Counted from the first letter of the stretch, positions 1 to 7,979 are shown. The stretch is DNA of 11,241 nt from Anaerolineaceae bacterium (GCA_003448875.1 DLXG01000191.1:1-11241); one strand, 5' to 3'. A program made the numbers and translations. Notes: generated from the sequence alone by a model not told the origin.

Positions 1-310
1 TCAAGTAGGCTGAGTAAATAATCCCGATTAATGTGACGCCAAAGAGTAAAAAATCGGCATATTGTTGGATAAGGGAATGGCGTTGTTCAGCCCACAGCAG
101 CAGAAGGATAAACCCATACGCCCCAAAGCCCAGCAAAGCAATCGGGATTCCGAAAATTTCCGAATAAATACTGGTATTGACCGACCAGCAGTCTCCAACT
201 CCCTGAATGCACAATGATTTGTTGTTGCTATACTTGAGGACTGTCAGGTAAATTGAATCCAATAATCCAATCAATGCCGTGAGCCATGCTACCCTTGTCC
301 AAAGCCTCAT
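1..310 (-). CDS. VKOR-family membrane thiol oxidoreductase, partial (C-terminus beyond window)
   Basis: Translating from the ATG at 310 gives an open frame of 103 codons to the window edge. Seen: a hydrophobic helix at about residues 7-25 ending in SIYLTVLKY, a loop with Cys34 and Cys41 (CIQGVGDC), then NTSIYSEIFGIPIALLGFGAYG and further hydrophobic segments at about 53-73 and 87-102. This spacing and the 'DC..V..S.YSE.FGIP...LG' pattern are typical of vitamin K epoxide reductase homologues, which in bacteria reoxidise DsbA-like proteins using membrane quinone. The second active-site pair (CxxC in the last helix) should lie outside the window, so catalytic completeness cannot be judged. The start overlaps the moeA stop as ATGA, with GGAG eight bases upstream, which implies translational coupling. 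No thioredoxin-like partner domain is visible in the part present. Confidence 0.85.
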   Translation of the reverse strand, partial: MRLWTRVAWLTALIGLLDSIYLTVLKYSNNKSLCIQGVGDCWSVNTSIYSEIFGIPIALLGFGAYGFILLLLWAEQRHSLIQQYADFLLFGVTLIGIIYSAYL

Positions 311-1578
311 TCAAATTTCTCCAATACCGGTAATGGTTCATTATCCAAAAGCCATGCCTGAACAATTTCTCCGGCAGGCAATGATTTTACACCCGCCGGG
401 ATAATCAGTAAAGCATTTGCCTGTACCAAAGAATATAAATTGCCCGAGCCCTGGTGTCCGGTTAAACGAGCGATGAAACCCTGGGGCGATTTTTGAACAA
501 CAGCACGCAGATAACTTTCCCGCCCGTCCGATAGAACAGGATGCTCGAGCATGACCGGCAGAGTGGGTGGGGCAGTTGGTTCAAGACCGGAAAGTTTGGC
601 GATAACGGGGCGAACAAATACCAGAAATCCCACGAAGGCAGATACCGGATTACCGGGCAGGCTGATAATCGGAACTTTCTGGTAATAGCCGAAAGTCAGA
701 GGTTTGCCGGGGCGCATATTAACCCGCCAGATTTTGACTTCCCCATGGTCTTCCAAAACCTGACGGACATAATCAAATGCTCCAACGCTTACCCCGGCAG
801 AGGTCAGAATCAAGTCGGCTTCTGCATTTATGGCTTTCTCAAACAAATCTAAAACGGCTTGATAGTCGTCTCGGGCTACTCCAAGCCGGATAACTTCCGC
901 CCCTTCGCGCTGGGCGAGCAACCCCAGTGAATAACTGTTTGCATCAAAAATTTTGCCGGGTTGGGGAGGAATACCGGGGGTCAGCAGTTCATCACCGCTG
1001 GAAAACAAGGCAATGCGTGGCCTCCGAATAACAGGGATACGATCGAGGCCAAGGGTGGCCAGCATACCAATATCCTGCGGCTGGAGTTTTCTGCCTTTGC
1101 TCAGTATCTTTTGTCCTTTCTGGACATCCTGACCGCGCGGGCGGACGTTTTCACCAACGGCGGGAAAACGGTAAAAGGTTACTTCCGAAGGCAGGGGAGC
1201 AGAACTATCCCGATAGGGGTAGCTGGTATCTTCAACCGGTAAAACGGCATCAGCACCTTCCGGTAAAGGCGCACCAGTCATAATCCGTGCTGTTTCGCCT
1301 CTGTTGAGTCGAAGTGTGGTTTGCACGCCGGCAGGAATATCACCGATGACCGGCAGGGTAAAATTACCGCGAGTCCCTGCCCGCAGGTCTTTTGAGGCGC
1401 ACACCGCAAAACCATCTACACTTGAATTGGAGAATAAGGGCAGATCAAATGGAGAGTGAATATCCTCAGCGAGAGTTCGAAGAAGCGCGTCGGAGATGTC
1501 TATCTTTTCAGCCGGAAGTGTCTTAAATTCGGAGAGGATTCTCAAGAGCGCGTGATTGACCGAAATTAAGTCCGTCAT
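307..1578 (-). CDS. moeA: Molybdopterin molybdenumtransferase MoeA
   Basis: 423 residues, close to the usual 400-410. MoeA inserts molybdate into adenylylated molybdopterin in the last step of molybdenum cofactor synthesis, in the cytoplasm. Seen in order: the N-terminal substrate motif SSVDGFAV (52-59, Asp55), GDIPAG (79-84), TGAPLPEGADAV (101-112), GENVRPRGQD (142-151), the MPT-binding-fold motif SSGDELL (193-199), DANSYSL (212-218), TSAGVSVGAFDY (259-270), NMRPGKPLTFG (287-297) and SLPGNPVSAFV, followed by the C-terminal beta domain. Family members usually read SGGVSVG, so Ala261 is a small departure. The ATG at 1578 has only a weak AGG upstream and lies 20 bases after the rel stop, so it is probably co-transcribed with rel. 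No other molybdenum cofactor gene is in the window. Confidence 0.95.
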   Translation of the reverse strand: MTDLISVNHALLRILSEFKTLPAEKIDISDALLRTLAEDIHSPFDLPLFSNSSVDGFAVCASKDLRAGTRGNFTLPVIGDIPAGVQTTLRLNRGETARIMTGAPLPEGADAVLPVEDTSYPYRDSSAPLPSEVTFYRFPAVGENVRPRGQDVQKGQKILSKGRKLQPQDIGMLATLGLDRIPVIRRPRIALFSSGDELLTPGIPPQPGKIFDANSYSLGLLAQREGAEVIRLGVARDDYQAVLDLFEKAINAEADLILTSAGVSVGAFDYVRQVLEDHGEVKIWRVNMRPGKPLTFGYYQKVPIISLPGNPVSAFVGFLVFVRPVIAKLSGLEPTAPPTLPVMLEHPVLSDGRESYLRAVVQKSPQGFIARLTGHQGSGNLYSLVQANALLIIPAGVKSLPAGEIVQAWLLDNEPLPVLEKFE

Positions 1579-1598
1579 TGTGAAAACCTGTAAAAAAA

Positions 1599-3806
1599 TT
1601 AACCCGGATTGGTACGGTGAGCTTCCAGAACATTGGGGAGATTTTCAATGCGGGTGAGGACACGGCTAAGTTGATGGATATCACTCACCTCAACAACCAT
1701 GTGAATGGAAGCCAGATTTTGGGTAACTTTCAAGTCAATATCGAGTAAATTGACCTCTTCGTTGCTGATAATCATCGAGATATCATTCATCAAACCTTGC
1801 CGGTCATAGGCTTTAACCAGAACATGGACGGGGTAAGTTTGATGGGGTTCACCCCAGGTGACTTTGATAATCCTTTCCCGTTCTTTCAGCCGCAATATAT
1901 TCGGGCAGTCCTGACGGTGAATGGTGGCGCCCCTTCCCCGCGTAATGTACCCGACAATTTCATCGCCGGGAGCGGGGTTACAACAGCGCGCAAAAGTGGT
2001 CAGCAGACCCTTCAATCCGAGGACTGTAACACCATTACCGGAGGGTTTGCTTTCCTTGGGCTGGTGCAAAGTGAAAATAAAGGGGTCCTTTTTGGCATTC
2101 TCATCGCTGATGCGATTGATCACCCTGCCTAAGCCAATATCACCGCAGCCAATGGCGACAAACAGGTCTTCTGCATTTTTGAAGTCAAAATCTTGTGCCA
2201 GTTTTTCAACATCCACATCGGTAATGCCAAGGCGGCGCAGTTCTTTTTCGAACATGGCTTTGCCTTGCGTCAGGTTTTGCTCACGGTCCTGCTTTTTGAA
2301 CCATGCACGGATTTTGGATCTGGCACGCTGGGTTTTGACCAGTCCTAAGGATGGGTTAAGCCAGTCACGGCTTGGTCCGCCTTGTTTGGCAGTCAGGATT
2401 TCGACCTGATCACCGGTTTTGAGGGTGTAATCCAAAGTTACCAGTTTGCCGTTGACCTTTGCTCCGCGACAGCGGTTACCAATTTCAGTGTGGACATGGT
2501 AAGCAAAATCAATGGGGGTTGAACCTGCTGGCAGATCAATAATATCTCCGCGCGGGGTGAAGACATACACGCGATCTTGGAAAACATCGCTCTTCATGCC
2601 TTCCACAAATTCCTGCGCGTCTTCAATTTCCTGACGCCATTCCATTAATTTTCGCAGCCAGTTGATTCGCTGTTCGTAAAGTTCATCTTTCGGTCCGCGT
2701 TCTTTATAGCGCCAGTGAGCCGCAATACCGTATTCGGCGTTCTGGTGCATTTCCATCGTGCGGATTTGCACTTCAAGTGGTTTGCCGTCATCATAAATAA
2801 CGGCGGTATGCAGGGACTGATAGAAATTGTCTTTGGGGGCCGCAATGTAATCATCAAATTCCTGCGGAATAGGCCGCCAGTGGGTGTGAATGACTCCCAG
2901 CGCGGCGTAGCAGGCAGGGATATCCTTGACAATACAGCGGACGGCACGCAAGTCGCGTACCATTTCAAAGGTTTTGCCTTTTTCAACCATCTTTTTATAG
3001 ATGGAATAAATATGTTTTGGCCGCCCGCTGATTTCGGCTTTGATGCCATTCTCACGAAGAATGGTTTGCATCCGCTGAATGATTTGTTGAATTTGCCTTT
3101 CGCGATCCTGCCGCCGTTCGGCCAGATTTTCGGCAATTTCACGATATTTTTCGGGGTTGACATAACGAAAGGCCAGATCTTCCAGTTCCCACTTAATTTG
3201 CCAAATACCGAGACGGTTAGCCAGCGGGGCGAAGATATCCAGGGTTTGTTGTGCAATACGCTTGCGTTTTTCTTCCGGCATGTAACCGAGCGTGCGCATG
3301 TTATGCAGGCGGTCTGCCAGTTTGATCAAGACAACCCGGATGTCATCCCCCATTGCCAGAAAAACCTTGCGCAGGGTCTCGTTGGTCAAATCTTTGCGCC
3401 GGCTGCGCGAGGCTGTTTCAACCGGCTCGGGCAGCAGATCTTCATCGGCTATGGTTTTGTCACGGTGCTGATCCCCGCGTGAAACGCGTGGCAGGTTGGT
3501 TAATTTGGTAACCCCATCTACTAATCTGGCAACTTCATCCCCAAATTCTCTGCGGATGTCATCCAGAGTCACGATTGTGTCTTCAACTGTATCGTGAAGT
3601 AAGCCAGCAATTACTACGGCAGGAGGTACCTGCATTTCAGCCAGAATGGCGGCGACAGCCAGACAATGACTTACATAAGGTTCTCCGGAGGCGCGTTTTT
3701 GCCCCTGATGAGCGGCTTCGGCAAACCGATAAGCCCGCATCACCATTTCCCGGTCAACCACCGAGTAATTTTGCGGCAGAATTTCCATCAGGCTGTCAAT
3801 CTTCAT
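1599..3806 (-). CDS. rel: Rel/SpoT-type (p)ppGpp synthetase/hydrolase
   Basis: 735 residues, the normal length for long RSH enzymes that make and degrade (p)ppGpp in the stringent response. Seen: an HD hydrolase domain with His47, His71-Asp72, Glu75-Asp76 (HDTVEDT) and Asp165 in KLADRLHNMRTL. The synthetase domain has SGRPKHIYSIYKKM, DLRAVRCIV, YIAAPKDNFYQSLHT, EVQIRTMEMH and GIAAHWRYKE. A TGS domain starts near 411 (DRVYVFTPRGD), a Cys-rich region has Cys608-Cys609 (CCNPAPGDEIVGY), and an ACT domain ends the protein. Two oddities stand out. The loop usually reading RxKD in bifunctional enzymes is EFDD here (316-319), as in monofunctional RelA. A charged insert sits between the HD motif and Asp165 (about 104-142). 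All hydrolase ligands appear intact, so a bifunctional enzyme is the best call. First gene of the likely rel-moeA-VKOR operon. Confidence 0.96.
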   Translation of the reverse strand: MKIDSLMEILPQNYSVVDREMVMRAYRFAEAAHQGQKRASGEPYVSHCLAVAAILAEMQVPPAVVIAGLLHDTVEDTIVTLDDIRREFGDEVARLVDGVTKLTNLPRVSRGDQHRDKTIADEDLLPEPVETASRSRRKDLTNETLRKVFLAMGDDIRVVLIKLADRLHNMRTLGYMPEEKRKRIAQQTLDIFAPLANRLGIWQIKWELEDLAFRYVNPEKYREIAENLAERRQDRERQIQQIIQRMQTILRENGIKAEISGRPKHIYSIYKKMVEKGKTFEMVRDLRAVRCIVKDIPACYAALGVIHTHWRPIPQEFDDYIAAPKDNFYQSLHTAVIYDDGKPLEVQIRTMEMHQNAEYGIAAHWRYKERGPKDELYEQRINWLRKLMEWRQEIEDAQEFVEGMKSDVFQDRVYVFTPRGDIIDLPAGSTPIDFAYHVHTEIGNRCRGAKVNGKLVTLDYTLKTGDQVEILTAKQGGPSRDWLNPSLGLVKTQRARSKIRAWFKKQDREQNLTQGKAMFEKELRRLGITDVDVEKLAQDFDFKNAEDLFVAIGCGDIGLGRVINRISDENAKKDPFIFTLHQPKESKPSGNGVTVLGLKGLLTTFARCCNPAPGDEIVGYITRGRGATIHRQDCPNILRLKERERIIKVTWGEPHQTYPVHVLVKAYDRQGLMNDISMIISNEEVNLLDIDLKVTQNLASIHMVVEVSDIHQLSRVLTRIENLPNVLEAHRTNPG

Positions 3807-3841
3807 AATCCGGCCAATCTAGCTGGTTGTTTATTGTAGTA

Positions 3842-3869
3842 AGTATACCTTTTCCCGCCTGACTTTCAA
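3842..3869 (-). promoter_or_regulatory. Predicted sigma-70-like promoter for rel-moeA-VKOR
   Basis: Reading the minus strand, TTGAAA (3869-3864) and TATACT (3847-3842) are separated by 16 bases. Each differs from consensus at one position. The expected start point near 3835 gives a leader of about 28 bases before the rel ATG at 3806. The element lies in the 82-base gap after the HAD gene. Confidence 0.6.
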
Positions 3870-3888
3870 GATGTGGATTGAAAAATGT

Positions 3889-4593
3889 TTAAACCTTCAT
3901 AGTCGCCGGAAAGTGTCCGTTATTGTGAACTGTAATTAATTCCAACAGTTCTCGCAGGCTGAAGTCTGCTAGACTGTTGATGATTAAGTCGGCCTCGGAA
4001 AGATCCAGCCTTTTACTGATGGGATTAGGAACTGCAACACAAATTATTCCTGCCCGGCGAGCTGCTTTGATTCCATTGGGAGAGTCTTCCAATACGATTG
4101 CCTGATCAGCGTTCACTTTAAGCAGCTGCAATGCTTTTAAATATAATTCGGGGTCTGGCTTTACAGAGGATACATCTTCTTTGGTCAGAACGTACTTAAA
4201 GTAAGGTAATAGACCCAATCGGCTGAGATGGCCCTCCACCCAGGCGCGCGGCGAACTGGACGCGACGGCTAAACCTATCCCGGCGTTTTCAGCATCCTGA
4301 ATCAGGTCTACAATGCCCGGCAACGGCAGAAGCTGATTGGCCTTTTGAATAGAACGTTTCTTTTGTTCTGCCCAAAGGGTATGGTTATTGGTCACTATCC
4401 CGGCGCGTTGATGAAGAATACCAGCGGCATCAAAGGCATCAGCGCTGGTACCCAGACAGGCGACCCATTCTTCAAATTTGAGCTCCGCTCCATATTCCTT
4501 GAAGATTTCCAGCCAGGTTTCAAACTCGGAACTTTCTGTGTCAATAATTAAGCCATCGAAGTCAAAAATTAAAGCGCGAATCGGTGAAGTCAT
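3889..4593 (-). CDS. HAD-superfamily hydrolase (subfamily IA, beta-phosphoglucomutase-like)
   Basis: 234 residues. Seen: motif I FDFDGLIIDTE with Asp11 (nucleophile) and Asp13 (acid/base), an alpha-helical cap between about 17 and 90, motif II VASSSP (Ser112), motif III Lys145 in SSVKPDPELYLKAL, and motif IV VLEDSPNGIKAA (Glu169-Asp170). All four catalytic motifs of the aspartate-nucleophile phosphatases and phosphomutases are present. The cap type and the DGLIIDTE signature fit the group with beta-phosphoglucomutase and phosphatases for sugar phosphates, 2-deoxyglucose-6-phosphate or pseudouridine-5'-phosphate. The substrate cannot be read from sequence. The start at 4593 has only a weak GGA about 12 bases upstream. 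It lies 79 bases after the flavoprotein gene and may have its own promoter, so a functional link to that operon is uncertain. Confidence 0.9.
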   Translation of the reverse strand: MTSPIRALIFDFDGLIIDTESSEFETWLEIFKEYGAELKFEEWVACLGTSADAFDAAGILHQRAGIVTNNHTLWAEQKKRSIQKANQLLPLPGIVDLIQDAENAGIGLAVASSSPRAWVEGHLSRLGLLPYFKYVLTKEDVSSVKPDPELYLKALQLLKVNADQAIVLEDSPNGIKAARRAGIICVAVPNPISKRLDLSEADLIINSLADFSLRELLELITVHNNGHFPATMKV

Positions 4594-4652
4594 AATGGTT
4601 TTCCAAAGGTAATAAGATTTTCAACGCTGGGTATCAGCGGAGTGCGAGGCCA

Positions 4653-4681
4653 ATCATACCATAATGAGTAGTTTATTTCAG
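4653..4681 (-). promoter_or_regulatory. Possible promoter for the HAD hydrolase gene
   Basis: On the minus strand CTGAAA (4681-4676) and TATGAT (4658-4653) are 17 bases apart. The -35 box overlaps the last codons of the upstream flavoprotein gene. The -35 match is only moderate (4 of 6), so this is tentative. Read-through from the upstream operon is the alternative. Confidence 0.35.
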
Positions 4682-5839
4682 CAATTCCTGACCGGCAAAC
4701 TGGCGCTGGGGTGAGAGAATTTGAAGGATAATCTCATCCTCAGGTTCGGGTTGATTAAGCACCAGCCGGGTCAAGAGTTCCCCCACACCCGGCCCAAGCA
4801 TAAAACCCTGACCGCACATGCCGACTGCCAGCAGAAAATTGCGTGGATTTTGCGCATAGCCTATGATTGGAAAACCATCAGGGGTCATTGGATAAAGCCC
4901 CCGCCATGTCCGGCGAACACGGATATGCTTCAAGCGCGGCATCACTTCAATCATTCGGCGCGAAACCATCGGCAGAAATTGGCTGGTTTCTTCAATGTCG
5001 GTTCCCCAGATATTTGGTGAGGGGGTAATGCAAAAAACGATCTGGCCGGTGAAGTGCTGGTAGAAGTAAAAATTGGAAGACCCCGGCGCTGGACGGATAT
5101 CCACAATCATCGGATGGAGGAAGCGGGTAACCGGTTCGGTGATGGCTGCTTCGTGCGAATCGGGAAAAACTGGCAGGTCGAGTCCGGCAAGCTCACCAAT
5201 CTGGCGGGCGTAGCCGCCCGCGGCATTGATGACGATATCGGCTGTATATGTCCCGCGGTTGGTGTGAACTGCCTTAATTTCCCCATTTTTGAGGGTGAAT
5301 CTTTCGACAGTTTCGTGAAAGTGAAATTCAGCCCCGAGACGACGAGCATGACGGTAAAAGGCGTGAATCGCCAGCATGGGTGAGGCGCTGCCATCTTCCG
5401 GTGAGTAAGTGCCGCCTAAGAGATCGTTTGGATTCAAATCCGGCACAACTTCCAGCAGCTGTTGTTTATCCAGCCAGTGAATATTCAATCCAAATGAAAG
5501 TTGTTTCACCAGCAGGTCTTTGAGGATTTTTTCCTCACGCTCGCGGTAGGCCACAAAGACATAACCGCCAGCATACCATTCTATATCGTCCCCGTAAGTT
5601 TCTTTCCAGGTGGCAAAAATATCAATACTGCGCAAACACAAGCGGATTTTAGCAGGATCGGAGTGAGTAGCACGAATGCCCCCAATGGCGCGTTTGTTGG
5701 ACTCTTGACCCACGCTGGCGGCCCGGTCAATTACCAGTGTCTTAATACCATTGCGAGCCAGAAAAAACGCAGCCGGTGTGCCTATGGAGCCTGCTCCAAT
5801 GATGATGACATCATAATGGTTATGGTTTGTTTCAGGCAT
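4673..5839 (-). CDS. DAO-family FAD-dependent amine/amino acid dehydrogenase subunit (sarcosine oxidase beta-like)
   Basis: 388 residues from the chosen ATG at 5839. It begins with a Rossmann FAD-binding motif DVIIIGAGSIGTPAA (GxGxxG at 15-20), followed by an acidic strand end (VIDRAASVGQESNKRAIGGIR). It ends with the FAD C-terminal signature GMCGQGFMLGPGVGELLTRLV. These features and the length fit the D-amino acid oxidase/glycine oxidase/sarcosine oxidase beta family, which oxidises C-N bonds of secondary or D-amino acids. The frame is open back to an ATG at 5893, but the ATG at 5839 is preferred because GAGGAAG sits six bases before it and it overlaps the upstream stop by only 8 bases (ATGCCTGA). 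The upstream gene supplies iron-sulfur and NAD/FAD modules, so the pair should form an electron-transferring dehydrogenase. Candidate substrates are proline, hydroxyproline, sarcosine or D-amino acids; none is favoured by the sequence. Confidence 0.85.
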   Translation of the reverse strand: MPETNHNHYDVIIIGAGSIGTPAAFFLARNGIKTLVIDRAASVGQESNKRAIGGIRATHSDPAKIRLCLRSIDIFATWKETYGDDIEWYAGGYVFVAYREREEKILKDLLVKQLSFGLNIHWLDKQQLLEVVPDLNPNDLLGGTYSPEDGSASPMLAIHAFYRHARRLGAEFHFHETVERFTLKNGEIKAVHTNRGTYTADIVINAAGGYARQIGELAGLDLPVFPDSHEAAITEPVTRFLHPMIVDIRPAPGSSNFYFYQHFTGQIVFCITPSPNIWGTDIEETSQFLPMVSRRMIEVMPRLKHIRVRRTWRGLYPMTPDGFPIIGYAQNPRNFLLAVGMCGQGFMLGPGVGELLTRLVLNQPEPEDEIILQILSPQRQFAGQELLK

Positions 5840-7931
5840 GGTTTTCTTCCTCATCAGCAGGGATGCCGGCAAACACACCGAGGGGTACTTCAACGAACAG
5901 CGGCCTGCGGGTATTTTCGGTTACCTGATCGAGGGGAACTCCCTCTTCGCGGAACAGGCGTAAGATTAGATTCCCGCAGGTCTTGGAGCCGCAGGCTCCC
6001 ATCCCTGCCCGGGATATGGCTTTGATCTCGTTTATATCGCGGTAGCCTTGCCGGATCAGATCACGAATTTCACTAGCAGTTACATGCTCACAGCGGCAGA
6101 TGATCGTTTCGTTTTTGATGGTGTCAACATAGTGGTCAAGCGGTTTAGATGCCTCGGCTGGCTGCACGCGAATACCGGCTATCCGTGTTGCGATGGCTCG
6201 CGGAGCCTGTACACGGACAATCAACGTGCGGTCGTTATTTGGAATGGCATTAATCCCCACCACCGGCACATCTCCCAATTCTGAGCCCTCGGTATCAATG
6301 ACGGTAACGGTTGGTTTGCCTTCCAGACTTTCCCGTGTGAATTCATAAGGGATTGACACGATTGGGTTCTCGGGGTCTTTGCGGCTGTTAATTAAAGTAA
6401 TCGCAAGGCCGGGGCAGCCAGCCACACATTTTCCACAGCCTTTGCAGTTGTACTCATCCCCGATGAAGCGAGGAACGCCGCGGATATCATTACTTTCGAT
6501 GACAATCAATTCCAGGGGGCAGAGGGTGGTGCAGGGATTGCAGGGAATTTCTTGCTGGCAATGGATGACGGGCAGAATGCCCCCATCTAAGTCGGGTAAT
6601 TGTTCGGGGAAAACCCTGCCGGGTTTCGATTTGAGAATTTCGCCGGTCTGGTACCACTCTTGAGGAATTTCAATTTCCGGATGACCCAGAAAACGCAAAA
6701 TTTCTAACCCCTTGATTTTGCCTGAAAAGATTGCCGCGGAGGCTTCGGCTATTTCCTCAGCATCACCGGCTACATAAGCAGGCAGGCAGTACCTGACCGC
6801 CTTTTGATAAAATTCGTTCACTGGATCCAAACCTACTGCAATCAATACGCAATCACATTCAAATGTTTTTTCACTGCCTGCGATGGGTTTGAAGTTATTG
6901 TCCACCCGGGCAATGGTTACCGATTCAACCCGGTCTTTCCCATTCGCACTCAAAATGGTATGGGAAGTATAAACAGGCACACCCATCCGGGTTAATTTAT
7001 CTTTGTGGACTTTGTAACCGCCACATTCAGGCAAGGCCTCAACCAATCCCACAACTTCAATTCCGGCTTGCAAAGCGTGATAGCCGGCGATCAAACCGAC
7101 ATTGCCTCCGCCGACAATGAACAATCTTTCACAAGGCTTTACCAGATCGCGGTTGACAAGAGTCTGGAATGCACCTGCCCCAATCACTCCCGGCAGGGCA
7201 TTTCCTTCAAAAGCGAGGAATTTTTCCCGCGCGCCGCAGGCAACCAGTAACACCTGCGGTTGTACCAGCACATATTCCTGATTATTTTTCAGAACGCCGA
7301 CTTTTTGATCTTCAAAAACTGCCAGAGCGGTACTGTTCAACCAGATTTCTACCGATGGAAATGATCGGACCTCTTCTTCGAGACGGGATGCGATGTCAAT
7401 TCCACGGGTACCGGCATAAACAGCCTCACTGGAGCCAAAAAAGCGGTGGGTCTGTAAGACCAGTTTGCCTCCCAGCCGGTGTTTATCATCTACCAGCAAT
7501 ACTGAAATGTTGCGTTTACCCAATTCAATAGCAGCCGAAAGACCCGCCGGCCCGCCACCAATGATCAAAACCGGGTAGGTCAAGGTTCTTATCTCTCTCA
7601 TGGGGGGCACGCTGTGATCCAGCGGCAATGCCGGTAAACCATCCGCCGGATAAACTCGCACCCCTTCTCTGACCAGCTCCATGCAGGACTTCACCGGTTT
7701 ACCATCGGCTATCACCATACATTGGGCGCATTGCCCATTTGCACAAAAAATTCCCAGCGGGGAGCCGTCTCTGGGATGGTGTCCAAAAATGTGGATATTG
7801 TTGGCAATTAAGGCTGCTGCAATCGTTTCCCCAGCATTTGCTGAAAGGGGTTCATCCTGCCAGTAAAAAGTAAGGGTTTGCTTTTCAATTGCTGGCAGGA
7901 TGGGGTGTTTTTGTATTCTCCGTGAAGACAT
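5832..7931 (-). CDS. Multidomain Fe-S/FAD/NAD electron-transfer subunit of a predicted amine dehydrogenase (sarcosine oxidase alpha-like)
   Basis: 699 residues, cytoplasmic, with no signal peptide or membrane helix. Domain order seen: (1) an N-terminal 2Fe-2S domain with Cys63, Cys68, Cys71 and Cys83 (CANGQCAQC...SC); (2) a pyridine nucleotide-disulfide oxidoreductase fold with FAD motif IIGGGPAG (123-130), NAD(P) motif IVGGGNVG (272-279) and FAD signature YVAGDAEE; (3) a bacterial ferredoxin-like part with Cys464, Cys467, Cys471, possibly Cys458, and Cys496, Cys499, Cys502, Cys506, enough for two 4Fe-4S clusters; (4) a BFD-like 2Fe-2S domain with Cys612, Cys614, Cys647 and Cys652. Domains 1 and 2 match the alpha subunits of heteromeric sarcosine oxidase and dye-linked proline dehydrogenase. 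The folate-binding GcvT-like C-terminus of sarcosine oxidase is absent. The start at 7931 has AAGGA six bases upstream. Its stop overlaps the start of the DAO-family subunit gene, implying coupled synthesis. Confidence 0.88.
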   Translation of the reverse strand: MSSRRIQKHPILPAIEKQTLTFYWQDEPLSANAGETIAAALIANNIHIFGHHPRDGSPLGIFCANGQCAQCMVIADGKPVKSCMELVREGVRVYPADGLPALPLDHSVPPMREIRTLTYPVLIIGGGPAGLSAAIELGKRNISVLLVDDKHRLGGKLVLQTHRFFGSSEAVYAGTRGIDIASRLEEEVRSFPSVEIWLNSTALAVFEDQKVGVLKNNQEYVLVQPQVLLVACGAREKFLAFEGNALPGVIGAGAFQTLVNRDLVKPCERLFIVGGGNVGLIAGYHALQAGIEVVGLVEALPECGGYKVHKDKLTRMGVPVYTSHTILSANGKDRVESVTIARVDNNFKPIAGSEKTFECDCVLIAVGLDPVNEFYQKAVRYCLPAYVAGDAEEIAEASAAIFSGKIKGLEILRFLGHPEIEIPQEWYQTGEILKSKPGRVFPEQLPDLDGGILPVIHCQQEIPCNPCTTLCPLELIVIESNDIRGVPRFIGDEYNCKGCGKCVAGCPGLAITLINSRKDPENPIVSIPYEFTRESLEGKPTVTVIDTEGSELGDVPVVGINAIPNNDRTLIVRVQAPRAIATRIAGIRVQPAEASKPLDHYVDTIKNETIICRCEHVTASEIRDLIRQGYRDINEIKAISRAGMGACGSKTCGNLILRLFREEGVPLDQVTENTRRPLFVEVPLGVFAGIPADEEENHA
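5846..5852 (-). promoter_or_regulatory. Shine-Dalgarno site deciding the DAO-family subunit start
   Basis: GAGGAAG on the minus strand, six bases before the ATG at 5839. It lies inside the end of the upstream coding region. It supports the 388-residue product over the longer form from 5893. Confidence 0.7.
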
Positions 7932-7979
7932 ATGTAATCCTTTTCTCAGGTTCAGGATTTGCCTGCCATTGCCGTCCTG

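Noticed and set aside
2645..3256. A 203-codon minus-strand open frame in another frame inside rel
   Set aside because: It is a frame-shifted shadow of the Rel synthetase region; the Rel frame is continuous, so no frameshift is implied.
2715..3482. A 255-codon plus-strand open frame opposite rel
   Set aside because: It lies wholly antisense to conserved Rel coding sequence, shows no recognisable domain, and has no supporting ribosome site or context.
4625..4639. Small hairpin (CGCTG, five-base loop, CAGCG) between the flavoprotein and HAD genes
   Set aside because: The stem is only five base pairs and is followed by a weak, interrupted T-rich stretch, so it is not a convincing terminator.
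5840..5893. Longer start at 5893 for the DAO-family subunit
   Set aside because: It would overlap the upstream gene by 62 bases and add 18 residues before the FAD motif; the ATG at 5839 has a good ribosome site.
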